Translations under genes and position numbers: made by a program
Shown here: positions 55,672 to 64,000 of the stretch, one piece after another
Layout of the letters: each line of letters opens with the position of its first letter
Numbering within the stretch: the stretch's first letter is position 1
The notes under the pieces: generated by a model
Told to the model about the DNA's origin: nothing
Databases searched by the model: none
Seen by the model: the letters and a program-made list of their open reading frames with translations, nothing else
Assembly (NCBI RefSeq): GCF_003206155.1
Contig: NZ_PZJV01000002.1
Coordinates: forward strand, 1 to 64,000
Direction of reading: 5' to 3'
Length of the DNA: 64,000 nucleotides
Source of the DNA: Salinicola halophilus
GTDB lineage: Bacteria; Pseudomonadota; Gammaproteobacteria; Pseudomonadales; Halomonadaceae

Positions 55672-58187
55672 GTCTGATCGCACTGTCGCTCAAGGGGCTC
55701 AGACGAGACCTGCGCGCCGCCGACGTGCGGGCGCTGTTCCTGGCGCTGACGCTGGCGGTCGCGGCGACCACCATGATCGGCTTCTTTCTCGACCGTCTCG
55801 ATCGCGGACTCACACGTCAGGCCGGCCAGCTTCTCGGCGGCGATCTGGTCCTCGAGCAGGGCCGGGCGTTCGACGATGAGCTGCGCGAAACCCTGCGCGA
55901 GGCGGGGCTTCGCCTGAGCGATCAGGTCGATCTGGTGTCGATGATCTCCCAGGGCGACGCTTTCCAGTCGGCGGGGCTCAAGGTGGTCGACGACGGCTAT
56001 CCGCTCTACGGCGAGGTGCTGGTCGATCGTGGCGACGGTATCGAGGCGCTGGCGCACGGCCCGCCGCCGGGGCAGGCGTGGATCGCCCCGAGATTGGCGC
56101 GGCTGCTCGAGGTGGCGATCGGCGACACGGTTCAAGTGGGATCGGCGTCGCTGCGCGTCGGCGGGCTGATCGATCGCGAGCCGGATCAGCAGGGCGGCTT
56201 CTCCGGTCTGACGCCGCGGATCATGCTCGATCGCGCCGATCTGGCGGCGACCGAACTGGTCCGCCCGGGCTCGCGAATCGAGTACGAACTGCTCGCGGCC
56301 GGCCCGCCGGCCGCGGTGGAGGCGGTGTCGAATCGTTTCGAGCGCTGGCGCGAGGCGGGCATCGAGGTGCGCGACGTGCGCGTCGACCGGCCGAGCCTCG
56401 GGCGCTCGCTGGAGCGGGCGCAGAAGTATCTGAGCCTTGCCGGACTGGCGGCGGTGCTGCTCGCCGGCGTCGCGGTGGCGATGGCGACGCGGCGCTACGT
56501 CGATCGTCATCTGGATACCGCCGCGCTGATGCGCTGCTTCGGCGCCTCGCAGCGTCAGCTCGGCCAGCTCTTCGCCTGGCAGCTGGGGTGGCTCGCCGGG
56601 GCCGCCGCCGTTACTGGTGCGCTGCTGGGGCTGGCCGGCCAGGCGGGGCTGCTGGCGCTGCTGGTGCGTTTTCTGCCGCTGGAACTGCCGCCACCGGGAT
56701 GGCTTCCCTTCGCCATGGGCATCCTCACCGCGCTGGCGGTGCTGGTGGGCTTTGCCGGTCCGACGCTGATCCGGCTGCGCCGGGTCAGTGCGCTCAAGGT
56801 ACTGCGGCGCGAGCTCGATCCGATTCCGGCGGCCGGCTGGGTGGTCGTGGGCATGGCGAGTCTCGTCTTCGGCGGGCTGCTGTGGCTCTACTCCGGCGAC
56901 CCGCTCCTCGCCCTCGGCATTCTCCTCGGCGGGCTGGCGGCGCTGGTGATTCTCGCCGGTGTCGCCCATCTGCTCCTCGGCGCCCTGCTGGGTGCACTAT
57001 CGCGCTTGACGCCCACGCGTGGCGGTAGCCGGGCCTGGCAGCTGGGCGGTCGTCAGCTCGCGCGCCGGCGCCAGGCGAGTCTCGGTCAGCTGCTGGCGTT
57101 CTCGGTGACCTTCGCGGCCATGGCGATCATCGCGGTGGTGCGGGGGGATCTGCTCACCACCTGGCAGGCGCAGTTGCCCACGGATACGCCCAACTACTTC
57201 GCGATCAACATCCAGCCGCAGGAGCGCGACGCCGTCGAGACGCTGCTCGAGGAGAATACGAAGAGCACGAGTGGCCTCTACCCGCTGGTGCGCGGCCGGC
57301 TCACCGCCATCGACGGTCAGCCGCCCCAGACCCGAGTCCCCGACGAACATGCCAACGACGGTGCGCTGCGGCGCGACCTCAATCTCACCTGGCGCGAGAC
57401 GCTACCCGACGGCAACGAAGTGACCGCCGGGGAGTGGTTCGATGACGATGCCGCGATGAGCGCCGGGGGCGACGTGCCGATTTCGGTCGAGGAGGAGCTC
57501 GCCGGTCGGCTGGGGCTTTCGCTCGGCGACACGCTCACCTTCACCATCGGCAGCGACAGCGTGACCGGCGAGGTGACGAGCCTGCGGCATCTCGACTGGG
57601 AGAGCTTCCAGCCCAACTTCTTCATCATCTTTCCTCCGGGGGTTCTCGACACCTTCGGCCACAGCTTCATCACCTCTTTCTATCTGGCCCAAGAGAACGA
57701 TGCGCTGCTGGGCGAGATGGTGCGCGAGTATCCCGGCGTCTCGCTGCTCAACGTCGAGGCGCTGCTCGAGCAGGTGCGCGGCATTCTCACGCAGGTGACT
57801 CGCGCGGTGGAATTCGTGCTCGGCTTCGTACTGCTCGCGGGGATCAGCGTGCTCTACGCGGCGCTGACCGCGAGCCGCCCCGCCCGTGCCCACGAAGGGG
57901 CGTTGCTGCGGGTATTCGGGGCGAGCAACCGCACCCTTGCGACCATGCAGTGGACGGAGTTCGCGCTGCTGGGGCTGGCCAGTGGCCTGCTTGGCGCGGC
58001 GCTGGCCGAAGTCGCTTCCGTGGGTATCTTCACCTGGCTCGGCCTGACGCCGCGCGCGCATCCGACGATGTGGCTGATCATGCCGCTGGCCGGCGCCGTC
58101 GTCGTCGGCGGCATCGGTTTCCTGCTGTCGCGCTCCACCCGCCGGCACTCGCCGATGGCGAGCCTGCGGCTGCTGGGCGAGACCTGA
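55668..58187 (+). CDS. ybbP: YbbP-type large ABC permease (FtsX family)
   Basis: This 839-residue permease has an N-terminal helix, a large periplasmic MacB-like domain, then FtsX-type membrane blocks at about 250-440 and 690-830, ten helices in all. The duplicated FtsX arrangement with two periplasmic domains matches YbbP. Its ATG overlaps ybbA by 4 bp. It would extract or move lipophilic substrates with YbbA. No signal for regulation was seen. Confidence 0.92.
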   Translation: MSLIALSLKGLRRDLRAADVRALFLALTLAVAATTMIGFFLDRLDRGLTRQAGQLLGGDLVLEQGRAFDDELRETLREAGLRLSDQVDLVSMISQGDAFQSAGLKVVDDGYPLYGEVLVDRGDGIEALAHGPPPGQAWIAPRLARLLEVAIGDTVQVGSASLRVGGLIDREPDQQGGFSGLTPRIMLDRADLAATELVRPGSRIEYELLAAGPPAAVEAVSNRFERWREAGIEVRDVRVDRPSLGRSLERAQKYLSLAGLAAVLLAGVAVAMATRRYVDRHLDTAALMRCFGASQRQLGQLFAWQLGWLAGAAAVTGALLGLAGQAGLLALLVRFLPLELPPPGWLPFAMGILTALAVLVGFAGPTLIRLRRVSALKVLRRELDPIPAAGWVVVGMASLVFGGLLWLYSGDPLLALGILLGGLAALVILAGVAHLLLGALLGALSRLTPTRGGSRAWQLGGRQLARRRQASLGQLLAFSVTFAAMAIIAVVRGDLLTTWQAQLPTDTPNYFAINIQPQERDAVETLLEENTKSTSGLYPLVRGRLTAIDGQPPQTRVPDEHANDGALRRDLNLTWRETLPDGNEVTAGEWFDDDAAMSAGGDVPISVEEELAGRLGLSLGDTLTFTIGSDSVTGEVTSLRHLDWESFQPNFFIIFPPGVLDTFGHSFITSFYLAQENDALLGEMVREYPGVSLLNVEALLEQVRGILTQVTRAVEFVLGFVLLAGISVLYAALTASRPARAHEGALLRVFGASNRTLATMQWTEFALLGLASGLLGAALAEVASVGIFTWLGLTPRAHPTMWLIMPLAGAVVVGGIGFLLSRSTRRHSPMASLRLLGET

Positions 58188-58425
58188 TGTCGGCGCTTCG
58201 ACACGTCGAGGGCGGGGGCCGTGTCGCCCTCGGCGAGACCGATGTCGTTTCTGGCGGCATTTTTACTCACGCTAAAGTCGGCGTGAGAAATTATGCCGTC
58301 GTGCGAGACCCGCTTTCATAGGAAAGGCCGTTGGCGCTGGGGTAAACTTGCTCCCCACGATTTCAGAACGGGCGAGGCTAGACCTGCGTCCGTCGACTCC
58401 TCCCCGAGAGCCGAGGTACCCCAAG

Positions 58426-59688
<1,263 letters not shown>

Positions 59689-59713
59689 TTTCCAACCGCT
59701 TACCGCCTGGCAG

Positions 59714-59738
59714 CGCCCCTCCTCGGAGGGGCGTTTTT
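59714..59738 (+). terminator. Rho-independent terminator after glyA
   Basis: A 9-bp stem CGCCCCTCC/GGAGGGGCG with a minimal loop is followed by five T residues, 25 bp after the glyA stop. Confidence 0.92.
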
Positions 59739-59770
59739 CGTTGCGAGGGTGTCAACCAGGGGCCGTCTCG

Positions 59771-59814
59771 AAGAGGGTCAGGTTTGAAAAGAGGGCCAGG
59801 CTTGAAAAGAGGGC
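59771..59814. repeat. 18-bp tandem repeat, about two and a half copies
   Basis: Units beginning AAGAGGG recur at 59771, 59789 and 59807 with an exact 18-bp period (core AAGAGGGYCAGGYTTGAA). They lie between the glyA terminator and the dgoR operator. Confidence 0.8.
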
Positions 59815-59880
59815 GGAAACCGCCGCGGCGGCAGGGCTGTGACCATTGTCTAAAGGCAACTGAGAGCCCGTTGCTGGAAG

Positions 59881-59895
59881 CTATGTCCGACATAG
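59881..59895. promoter_or_regulatory. Dyad operator for the GntR-type regulator
   Basis: CTATGTC-C-GACATAG is a 7-bp inverted repeat around one central base. Its GT-N3-AC core matches the operator style of FadR-subfamily GntR regulators. It lies 7 bp upstream of the longest dgoR reading frame and is likely the autoregulatory site of the operon. Confidence 0.7.
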
Positions 59896-59901
59896 TCGAT
59901 A

Positions 59902-60732
59902 ATGGTCGTTACCTTCATGCCCCGAGACACCATGCCGTCTGCTCTCTCCACCCCCCGCGAACCGCGCCTGGATATCGCCGATACGCTCGCCGAAGCGATC
60001 TTCAGCGGTGCCTATGCGAGTGGCGACACCATTCCGCGAGAGGTGGATCTCTGCGCGCGTTTCGGCGTGAGCCGCAGCACCGTGCGCAGTGCCCTGCAGC
60101 GGCTGGTCAACGCCGGGCTGGTGGTGCGCATCTCGGGGCAGGGCACGCGGGTGCGCGAGCTTGCGGCGTGGCATCTGCTCGACCCGCAGGTGAGTGCCTG
60201 GATGGCGCGCTACGCCCAGCCCAACCCGGCGCTCACGCGCGAGGTTTTCGCCTTCCGGCTCGCGGCCGAACCTTACGTCGCCGGGCTCGCCGCCGAGCAG
60301 GCGACGGCCGCGGACCTGGCGAGCATCGAGAGCGCGTTCGACGGCATGCTGGCCACGCTCGAGAGCCCGGATCTCGTCTGGCAGGGCATGAGTCACGACG
60401 ACTACGACGTCGCTTTTCACGAGGCGATCTTCGCGGCCTCCCACAACCTCATCTGGGCGCAGATCAGCCACGTGCTCAAGCCCGCGATCTCCATGCTGGT
60501 GACCCGCTCCAACCGCAGCGCCGGCGTGCTGAACGACAGCATGACGCGGCACCGGCGCATGCTGGAGGCGATCCGCCTGCGCCAGCCGGCGGCGGCGTCG
60601 GCAGCCGCGCTGGCGGTGCTCGAGCGCACCGCCACCGATCTCGGCCTGCAGGAACTGATGCAGCATCGGCGAGCGCTCGCGTTCGCCGGCGACACTTCTT
60701 CTTCATCCCCTGAACTCGGGAGAGACTCTTGA
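59902..60732 (+). CDS. dgoR: FadR-subfamily GntR regulator of galactonate use (DgoR-like)
   Basis: This up to 276-residue regulator has a winged helix-turn-helix ([20 protein letters not shown], then [13 protein letters not shown]) and an all-helical FCD effector domain with metal/ligand residues in [10 protein letters not shown] and [10 protein letters not shown]. It would repress the following dgo genes until galactonate or a derivative is present. Start codons at 59902, 59917 and 59932 are all possible; none has a strong ribosome site. Its stop overlaps the TTG start of dgoD. Confidence 0.88.
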   Translation: MVVTFMPRDTMPSALSTPREPRLDIADTLAEAIFSGAYASGDTIPREVDLCARFGVSRSTVRSALQRLVNAGLVVRISGQGTRVRELAAWHLLDPQVSAWMARYAQPNPALTREVFAFRLAAEPYVAGLAAEQATAADLASIESAFDGMLATLESPDLVWQGMSHDDYDVAFHEAIFAASHNLIWAQISHVLKPAISMLVTRSNRSAGVLNDSMTRHRRMLEAIRLRQPAAASAAALAVLERTATDLGLQELMQHRRALAFAGDTSSSSPELGRDS

Positions 60733-61877
60733 AAATCACGCGTTTGAAAACCTGGCAGGTACCGCCGCGCTGGCTGTTCCTGAAGATCGAAACCGATGAA
60801 GGCTGCTACGGCTGGGGCGAGCCGGTGGTAGAAGGGCGCGCGGCGACGGTCGAGGCGGCGGTGCACGAACTTTCCGACTATCTGATCGGCCAGGATCCGC
60901 ACCGCATCGAGCACCTGTGGAACATCATGTATCGCGCCGGTTTCTACCGCGGCGGGCCGATCCTGATGAGCGCCATCGCCGGTATCGACCAGGCGCTGTG
61001 GGATCTCAAGGGGCGCGATCTCGGCGTGCCCGTCCACCAGCTGCTGGGTGGGGCCTGTCGCGATCGCATGCGCATGTACGCCTGGACCGGCGGCGACAAG
61101 CCGGCGGACGTGGGCGCCGGCGCCAAGGCGCTGGTGGAGAAGGGCTTCACCGCCTTCAAGATGAACGGCACCGCGGAGATGGCGATCGTCGATTCCCACG
61201 CCAAGGTGGATGAAGCGGTCGCGCGCGTCGCCGAGGCCCGCGACGCGGTCGGCCCCGACGTCGGCATCGGCATCGACTTCCACGGTCGCGTCCACCGGCC
61301 GATGGCCAAGGCGCTGCTGCGCGAGCTGGAGCCGTATCATCCGATGTTCGTCGAGGAGCCGGTGCTGCCGGAGCATCTGCCGAGCCTCAAGCACATCGCC
61401 GGCGGTCTCGGTTACCCCATCGCCACCGGCGAGCGGCTGCACACTCGCTATCAGTTCCGCGATCTGCTCGCCGACGGGATGGTCGACATCGTTCAGCCCG
61501 ATCTTTCCCACTGTGGCGGCATCAGCGAAGGCATGAAGATCGCAACGCTGGCGTCGTGCTTCGACGTGGCGCTGGCACCGCACTGCCCGCTGGGCCCGCT
61601 GACGCTGGCGGCTTCGCTCCACGTGGATGCGGTGAATCACAACGCCTTCATCCAGGAGCAGAGCATGGGCATCCACTACAATCGCGACAACGACGTGCTC
61701 GACTACCTGGTCGACAAGAATGCGCTCTCCATCGAGGACGGCTACTGCAAGATTCCCGACGGGCCGGGGCTCGGCGTGGAGATCGACGAGGCCTTCGTCG
61801 AGGAGCGAGCCAAGGTGGGGCACCGCTGGCGCAATCCGGTATGGACCCACGAGGACGGCTCCGTCGCGGAGTGGTGA
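60729..61877 (+). CDS. dgoD: D-galactonate dehydratase
   Basis: This 382-residue enolase-superfamily enzyme has the same length as E. coli DgoD. It dehydrates D-galactonate to 2-keto-3-deoxygalactonate. Metal ligands are D in GIDFHGRV, E in MFVEEPVL and E in ATGERL, and the general base His is in [11 protein letters not shown]. The start is TTG, sharing bases with the dgoR stop, after GGGAGAG. It is the first catalytic gene of the operon. Confidence 0.96.
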   Translation: MKITRLKTWQVPPRWLFLKIETDEGCYGWGEPVVEGRAATVEAAVHELSDYLIGQDPHRIEHLWNIMYRAGFYRGGPILMSAIAGIDQALWDLKGRDLGVPVHQLLGGACRDRMRMYAWTGGDKPADVGAGAKALVEKGFTAFKMNGTAEMAIVDSHAKVDEAVARVAEARDAVGPDVGIGIDFHGRVHRPMAKALLRELEPYHPMFVEEPVLPEHLPSLKHIAGGLGYPIATGERLHTRYQFRDLLADGMVDIVQPDLSHCGGISEGMKIATLASCFDVALAPHCPLGPLTLAASLHVDAVNHNAFIQEQSMGIHYNRDNDVLDYLVDKNALSIEDGYCKIPDGPGLGVEIDEAFVEERAKVGHRWRNPVWTHEDGSVAEW

Positions 61878-61935
61878 TGCCTGGCGCGGAGCTGGCCGCT
61901 TTCTGTCGAGACGGCCCGACATCGAGGAGAAACCC

Positions 61936-62622
61936 ATGAACGAGACACGACGATTCGCGCTGGAAACCGCGCTGCGCGAGCGCCCGCTGGTGGCGATTCT
62001 GCGCGGCATCACGCCGGAAGAGATCGACGGGGTGTTCGACGCCCTGGTGGAAGCGGGATTCAAGCTGATCGAGATTCCGCTCAACTCGCCCCGCGCCTGG
62101 GAGAGCATCGCCCTGATCGGCAAGCGCTGCCCGGCGGACGTGGTGATCGGTGCGGGCACGGTGCTCGACCCGGTGCACGCCGAGCGGCTGGCCGAGCTGG
62201 ACGCCCCGCTTCTGATCACGCCCAACACCGACACTGAGGTGATCCGTGCAGGCGTCGAGCACGGCCTGGCGCCGATGATCGGCTGCATGACGCCGAGCGA
62301 GGCGCTCGCCGCGGCCAAGGCCGGTGCCACGGCGCTAAAGCTCTTCCCGGCGGCGCGGCTCGGGACCGGCTACTTCAAGGACATCAGCGCGATTCTGCCC
62401 AAGGGGCTGCCGGTGCTGGCGGTAGGTGGCATCGACGAGAGCAACATGAGCGAGTGGCACGCCCACGGCATCGCGGGCTTCGGTTTCGGCAGCAACCTCT
62501 ACAAGCCGGGGCGCAGTGCCGATGAAGTGGGGGCCGTCGCCCGTGGCCTGATCGCCGAGTGGCAGCGCATCCGCGAGGTCGCGAGTCACGCCGAGCAGCT
62601 CGAGCGCGAGGCGGATGCATGA
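61936..62622 (+). CDS. dgoA: 2-dehydro-3-deoxy-6-phosphogalactonate aldolase
   Basis: This 228-residue class I aldolase has the Schiff-base lysine in ATALKLFPAARLG and the catalytic glutamate in RGITPEE. It splits 2-keto-3-deoxy-6-phosphogalactonate to pyruvate and glyceraldehyde 3-phosphate. The start follows GAGGAGA. The stop overlaps dgoK by 4 bp. KDPG aldolase (Eda) is a close relative, but the context fixes DgoA. Confidence 0.94.
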   Translation: MNETRRFALETALRERPLVAILRGITPEEIDGVFDALVEAGFKLIEIPLNSPRAWESIALIGKRCPADVVIGAGTVLDPVHAERLAELDAPLLITPNTDTEVIRAGVEHGLAPMIGCMTPSEALAAAKAGATALKLFPAARLGTGYFKDISAILPKGLPVLAVGGIDESNMSEWHAHGIAGFGFGSNLYKPGRSADEVGAVARGLIAEWQRIREVASHAEQLEREADA

Positions 62623-63569
62623 GCGAGGCAGCGACTTCCGCCCCCGGCGAGCGCCTGATCGTCGTCGACTGGGGGACCAGCAACTTCCGGGCGTTCCTGG
62701 TCGACGCGGGCAGCGGCGAGGTGCTCGACAGCCGTCGCTCCGCGTCCGGGCTGCGGGCGCTCAGTCAGCCGGAATTTCCGCACTACTGCGCCTCGCAGAC
62801 GGACGACTGGCGCCAGGGTGACGGCGCGGCCGCGGCCAGCGTGCCGATCTATCTCGCCGGCATGGTCGGTTCGGCCCGCGGCTGGGCCGAAGCGCCCCAG
62901 CTCGAGCTGCCAGCGTCGGTTGCCGATCTCGCCGACAGCGTGGTCGCCGCCCCGGGGCTCGACAACGCCTGGATCGTGCCGGGGGTCAAACAGGTCACGC
63001 CGAGCCACGTCGACGTCATGCGCGGGGAGGAGGTTCAGGCCTTCGGCGCGCTAACGCTCGCAGGCGTCGAGGACGCTCACTGCTGCCTGCCCGGGACACA
63101 CAGCAAGTGGGCGCATCTCGAGGCGGGCCGGCTGGTCGACTTCACCACCGTGATGACCGGCGAGCTCTTCCATGCCGTGCGCTTCCATACGCTGCCCGGC
63201 GAACCCGCCCGGGGAGACGCGGCCTTCGATGAGGGCGCCTTCCGGCTGGGGCTCTCCCGCGTCGACGCCCCCGGCGGGGTGATGCACGCCCTGTTCGAGG
63301 GGCGCTCGCGGCATCTCTACGCCGGACTCGAAGCCGGCCAGGTCGCAAGCTTTCTCTCCGGCGTACTGATCGGGGAAGAGGTCCGCGCGATGCACGCCGC
63401 GCGTCCGGGTATCGAGAAGGTCTATCTGGTCGGGGCCGACAGTCTGCGCCAGAGCTACACCCTGGCGCTCGAGAATGCCGGTCTCGACGTCGAGGCCCTG
63501 GGCAGTGACGCCGCGACGCTTGCCGGAGTGACCGCCATCGCCGCCCGCCACGTCGCCCAAAGAGCCTAA
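62619..63569 (+). CDS. dgoK: 2-dehydro-3-deoxygalactonokinase
   Basis: This 316-residue ASKHA-fold sugar kinase opens with [14 protein letters not shown], the phosphate-1 loop of DgoK, and has the central [17 protein letters not shown] block. It phosphorylates 2-keto-3-deoxygalactonate for the aldolase encoded just before it. The ATG overlaps the dgoA stop (ATGA). No galactonate transporter gene (dgoT) follows in the window. Confidence 0.95.
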   Translation: MSEAATSAPGERLIVVDWGTSNFRAFLVDAGSGEVLDSRRSASGLRALSQPEFPHYCASQTDDWRQGDGAAAASVPIYLAGMVGSARGWAEAPQLELPASVADLADSVVAAPGLDNAWIVPGVKQVTPSHVDVMRGEEVQAFGALTLAGVEDAHCCLPGTHSKWAHLEAGRLVDFTTVMTGELFHAVRFHTLPGEPARGDAAFDEGAFRLGLSRVDAPGGVMHALFEGRSRHLYAGLEAGQVASFLSGVLIGEEVRAMHAARPGIEKVYLVGADSLRQSYTLALENAGLDVEALGSDAATLAGVTAIAARHVAQRA

Positions 63570-63683
63570 CGCAACGCCCGCCTCCCGACTCGGCGCTGTC
63601 AGCGCGCGATCGACGCACCAGGATCGGCGTATCGAGATCGAAGCACCAAGAAAGTGCACGCCGCTGGCCTCTCGAGGGGGCAG

Positions 63684-63703
63684 GGCCCCGGGCTTTCGGG
63701 GCC
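63684..63703 (+). terminator. Hairpin after dgoK
   Basis: A 7-bp stem GGCCCCG/CGGGGCC with a 6-nt loop lies 114 bp after dgoK. It lacks a T tract, so it may be a weak terminator. Confidence 0.4.
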
Positions 63704-63853
63704 GTCGTGGTTGGCACGATCCGTGCTACCTTCATCTGGCAGGCGCTCGCCCGCGGGACGACGTCGACGTCGATGTCCTCCGGCGTGGCAGTCGGGGCAA
63801 CGCTCAGCGGGCCGGCGCGTGACTCTCACCCTTCAAGGCAAGCGAGCGATGCA

Positions 63854-64000
63854 ATGACACAGACGGAGCTGAGCCAGGCGTCTTTGCTGATCTTCACCGA
63901 TCTCGACGGATCGCTGCTCGACCACGACACCTACGACTGGCAGCCGGCGGCGGCGTGGCTTTCGCACCTTGCCGCCGCGAACGTGCCGGTCATTCCCACG
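63854..64000 (+). CDS. HAD-family mannosyl-3-phosphoglycerate phosphatase-like protein (3' end outside window)
   Basis: The first 49 residues are visible. The HAD nucleophile motif is [16 protein letters not shown], and this form with the following YDW is typical of mannosyl-3-phosphoglycerate phosphatases. If so, it belongs to the synthesis of the compatible solute mannosylglycerate or of the related glucosylglycerate, which fits a halophile. The family call rests on a short stretch. The window ends inside the gene. Confidence 0.75.
   Translation, partial: MTQTELSQASLLIFTDLDGSLLDHDTYDWQPAAAWLSHLAAANVPVIPT

Noticed and set aside
58188-58425. Riboswitch upstream of glyA
   Set aside because: No glycine, tetrahydrofolate, SAM or ZTP aptamer blocks could be found by eye.
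60417-62330. 637-codon open frame antisense to dgoR-dgoD-dgoA
   Set aside because: Overlaps three well-identified genes and reads as low-complexity translation.

Overview
The window is about 64 kb of GC-rich, densely coded DNA. It carries a gammaproteobacterial surE-pcm-nlpD-rpoS block, ftsB-ispD-ispF-truD, a Lap-type biofilm adhesin system and an Entner-Doudoroff-type galactonate operon, and its last gene looks like mannosyl-3-phosphoglycerate phosphatase. Together these suggest a Halomonadaceae-like halotolerant gammaproteobacterium (for example Salinicola, Kushneria or Halomonas). The genus is inferred from gene content only. No rRNA, tRNA, insertion sequence, prophage or CRISPR array was found.

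Layout. (1) 1-14.8 kb: the C-terminal 2.1 thousand residues of a giant RTX/VCBS adhesin, its type I secretion machine (ABC transporter, HlyD adaptor, TolC-like channel), a LapD-like degenerate GGDEF/EAL c-di-GMP receptor, a LapG-like cysteine protease and an EF-hand lipoprotein. They form one co-directional set for surface display and regulated release of the adhesin. (2) 14.9-23.6 kb: small housekeeping and stress genes (glutaredoxin-like, PpiC, CsbD), tenA behind a TPP riboswitch, an MFS pump, a VOC protein divergent from a LysR regulator, pirin, a 6PGDH-like reductase and a lipid A acyltransferase homologue. (3) 23.8-32.6 kb: a complete ebo (edb) cluster, eboB-eboA facing left, eboF facing right, and eboC-eboE-eboD facing left, followed by an MFS transporter gene. 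This is the most interesting locus. It is a conserved but biochemically obscure six-gene system that other work links to movement of metabolites to the periplasm. (4) 33-41.5 kb: MFS pump, 2OG-Fe(II) hydroxylase, two Nudix genes, then ftsB-ispD-ispF-truD-surE-pcm and a DUF368 polyprenyl-phosphate transporter. (5) 41.6-50.6 kb: nlpD-rpoS, tolC, alr, a second lipid A acyltransferase, a DUF1328 mini-protein and ettA. (6) 50.7-59.7 kb: a short LOV blue-light receptor, an MFS protein, a SelW-like protein, zntB, tesA divergent from a YbbA/YbbP-type ABC pair, and glyA. (7) 59.9-63.6 kb: dgoR-dgoD-dgoA-dgoK with a dyad operator, then the start of a HAD phosphatase cut by the window end.

Recurring small-scale structure: at least five intergenic gaps carry short tandem repeats of 13-18 bp with unrelated sequences. 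Strong hairpin terminators mark most transcription-unit ends. Several operons use overlapping stop/start codons and non-ATG starts (TTG for the secretion ATPase, DUF368 and dgoD; GTG for truD and probably lapG).
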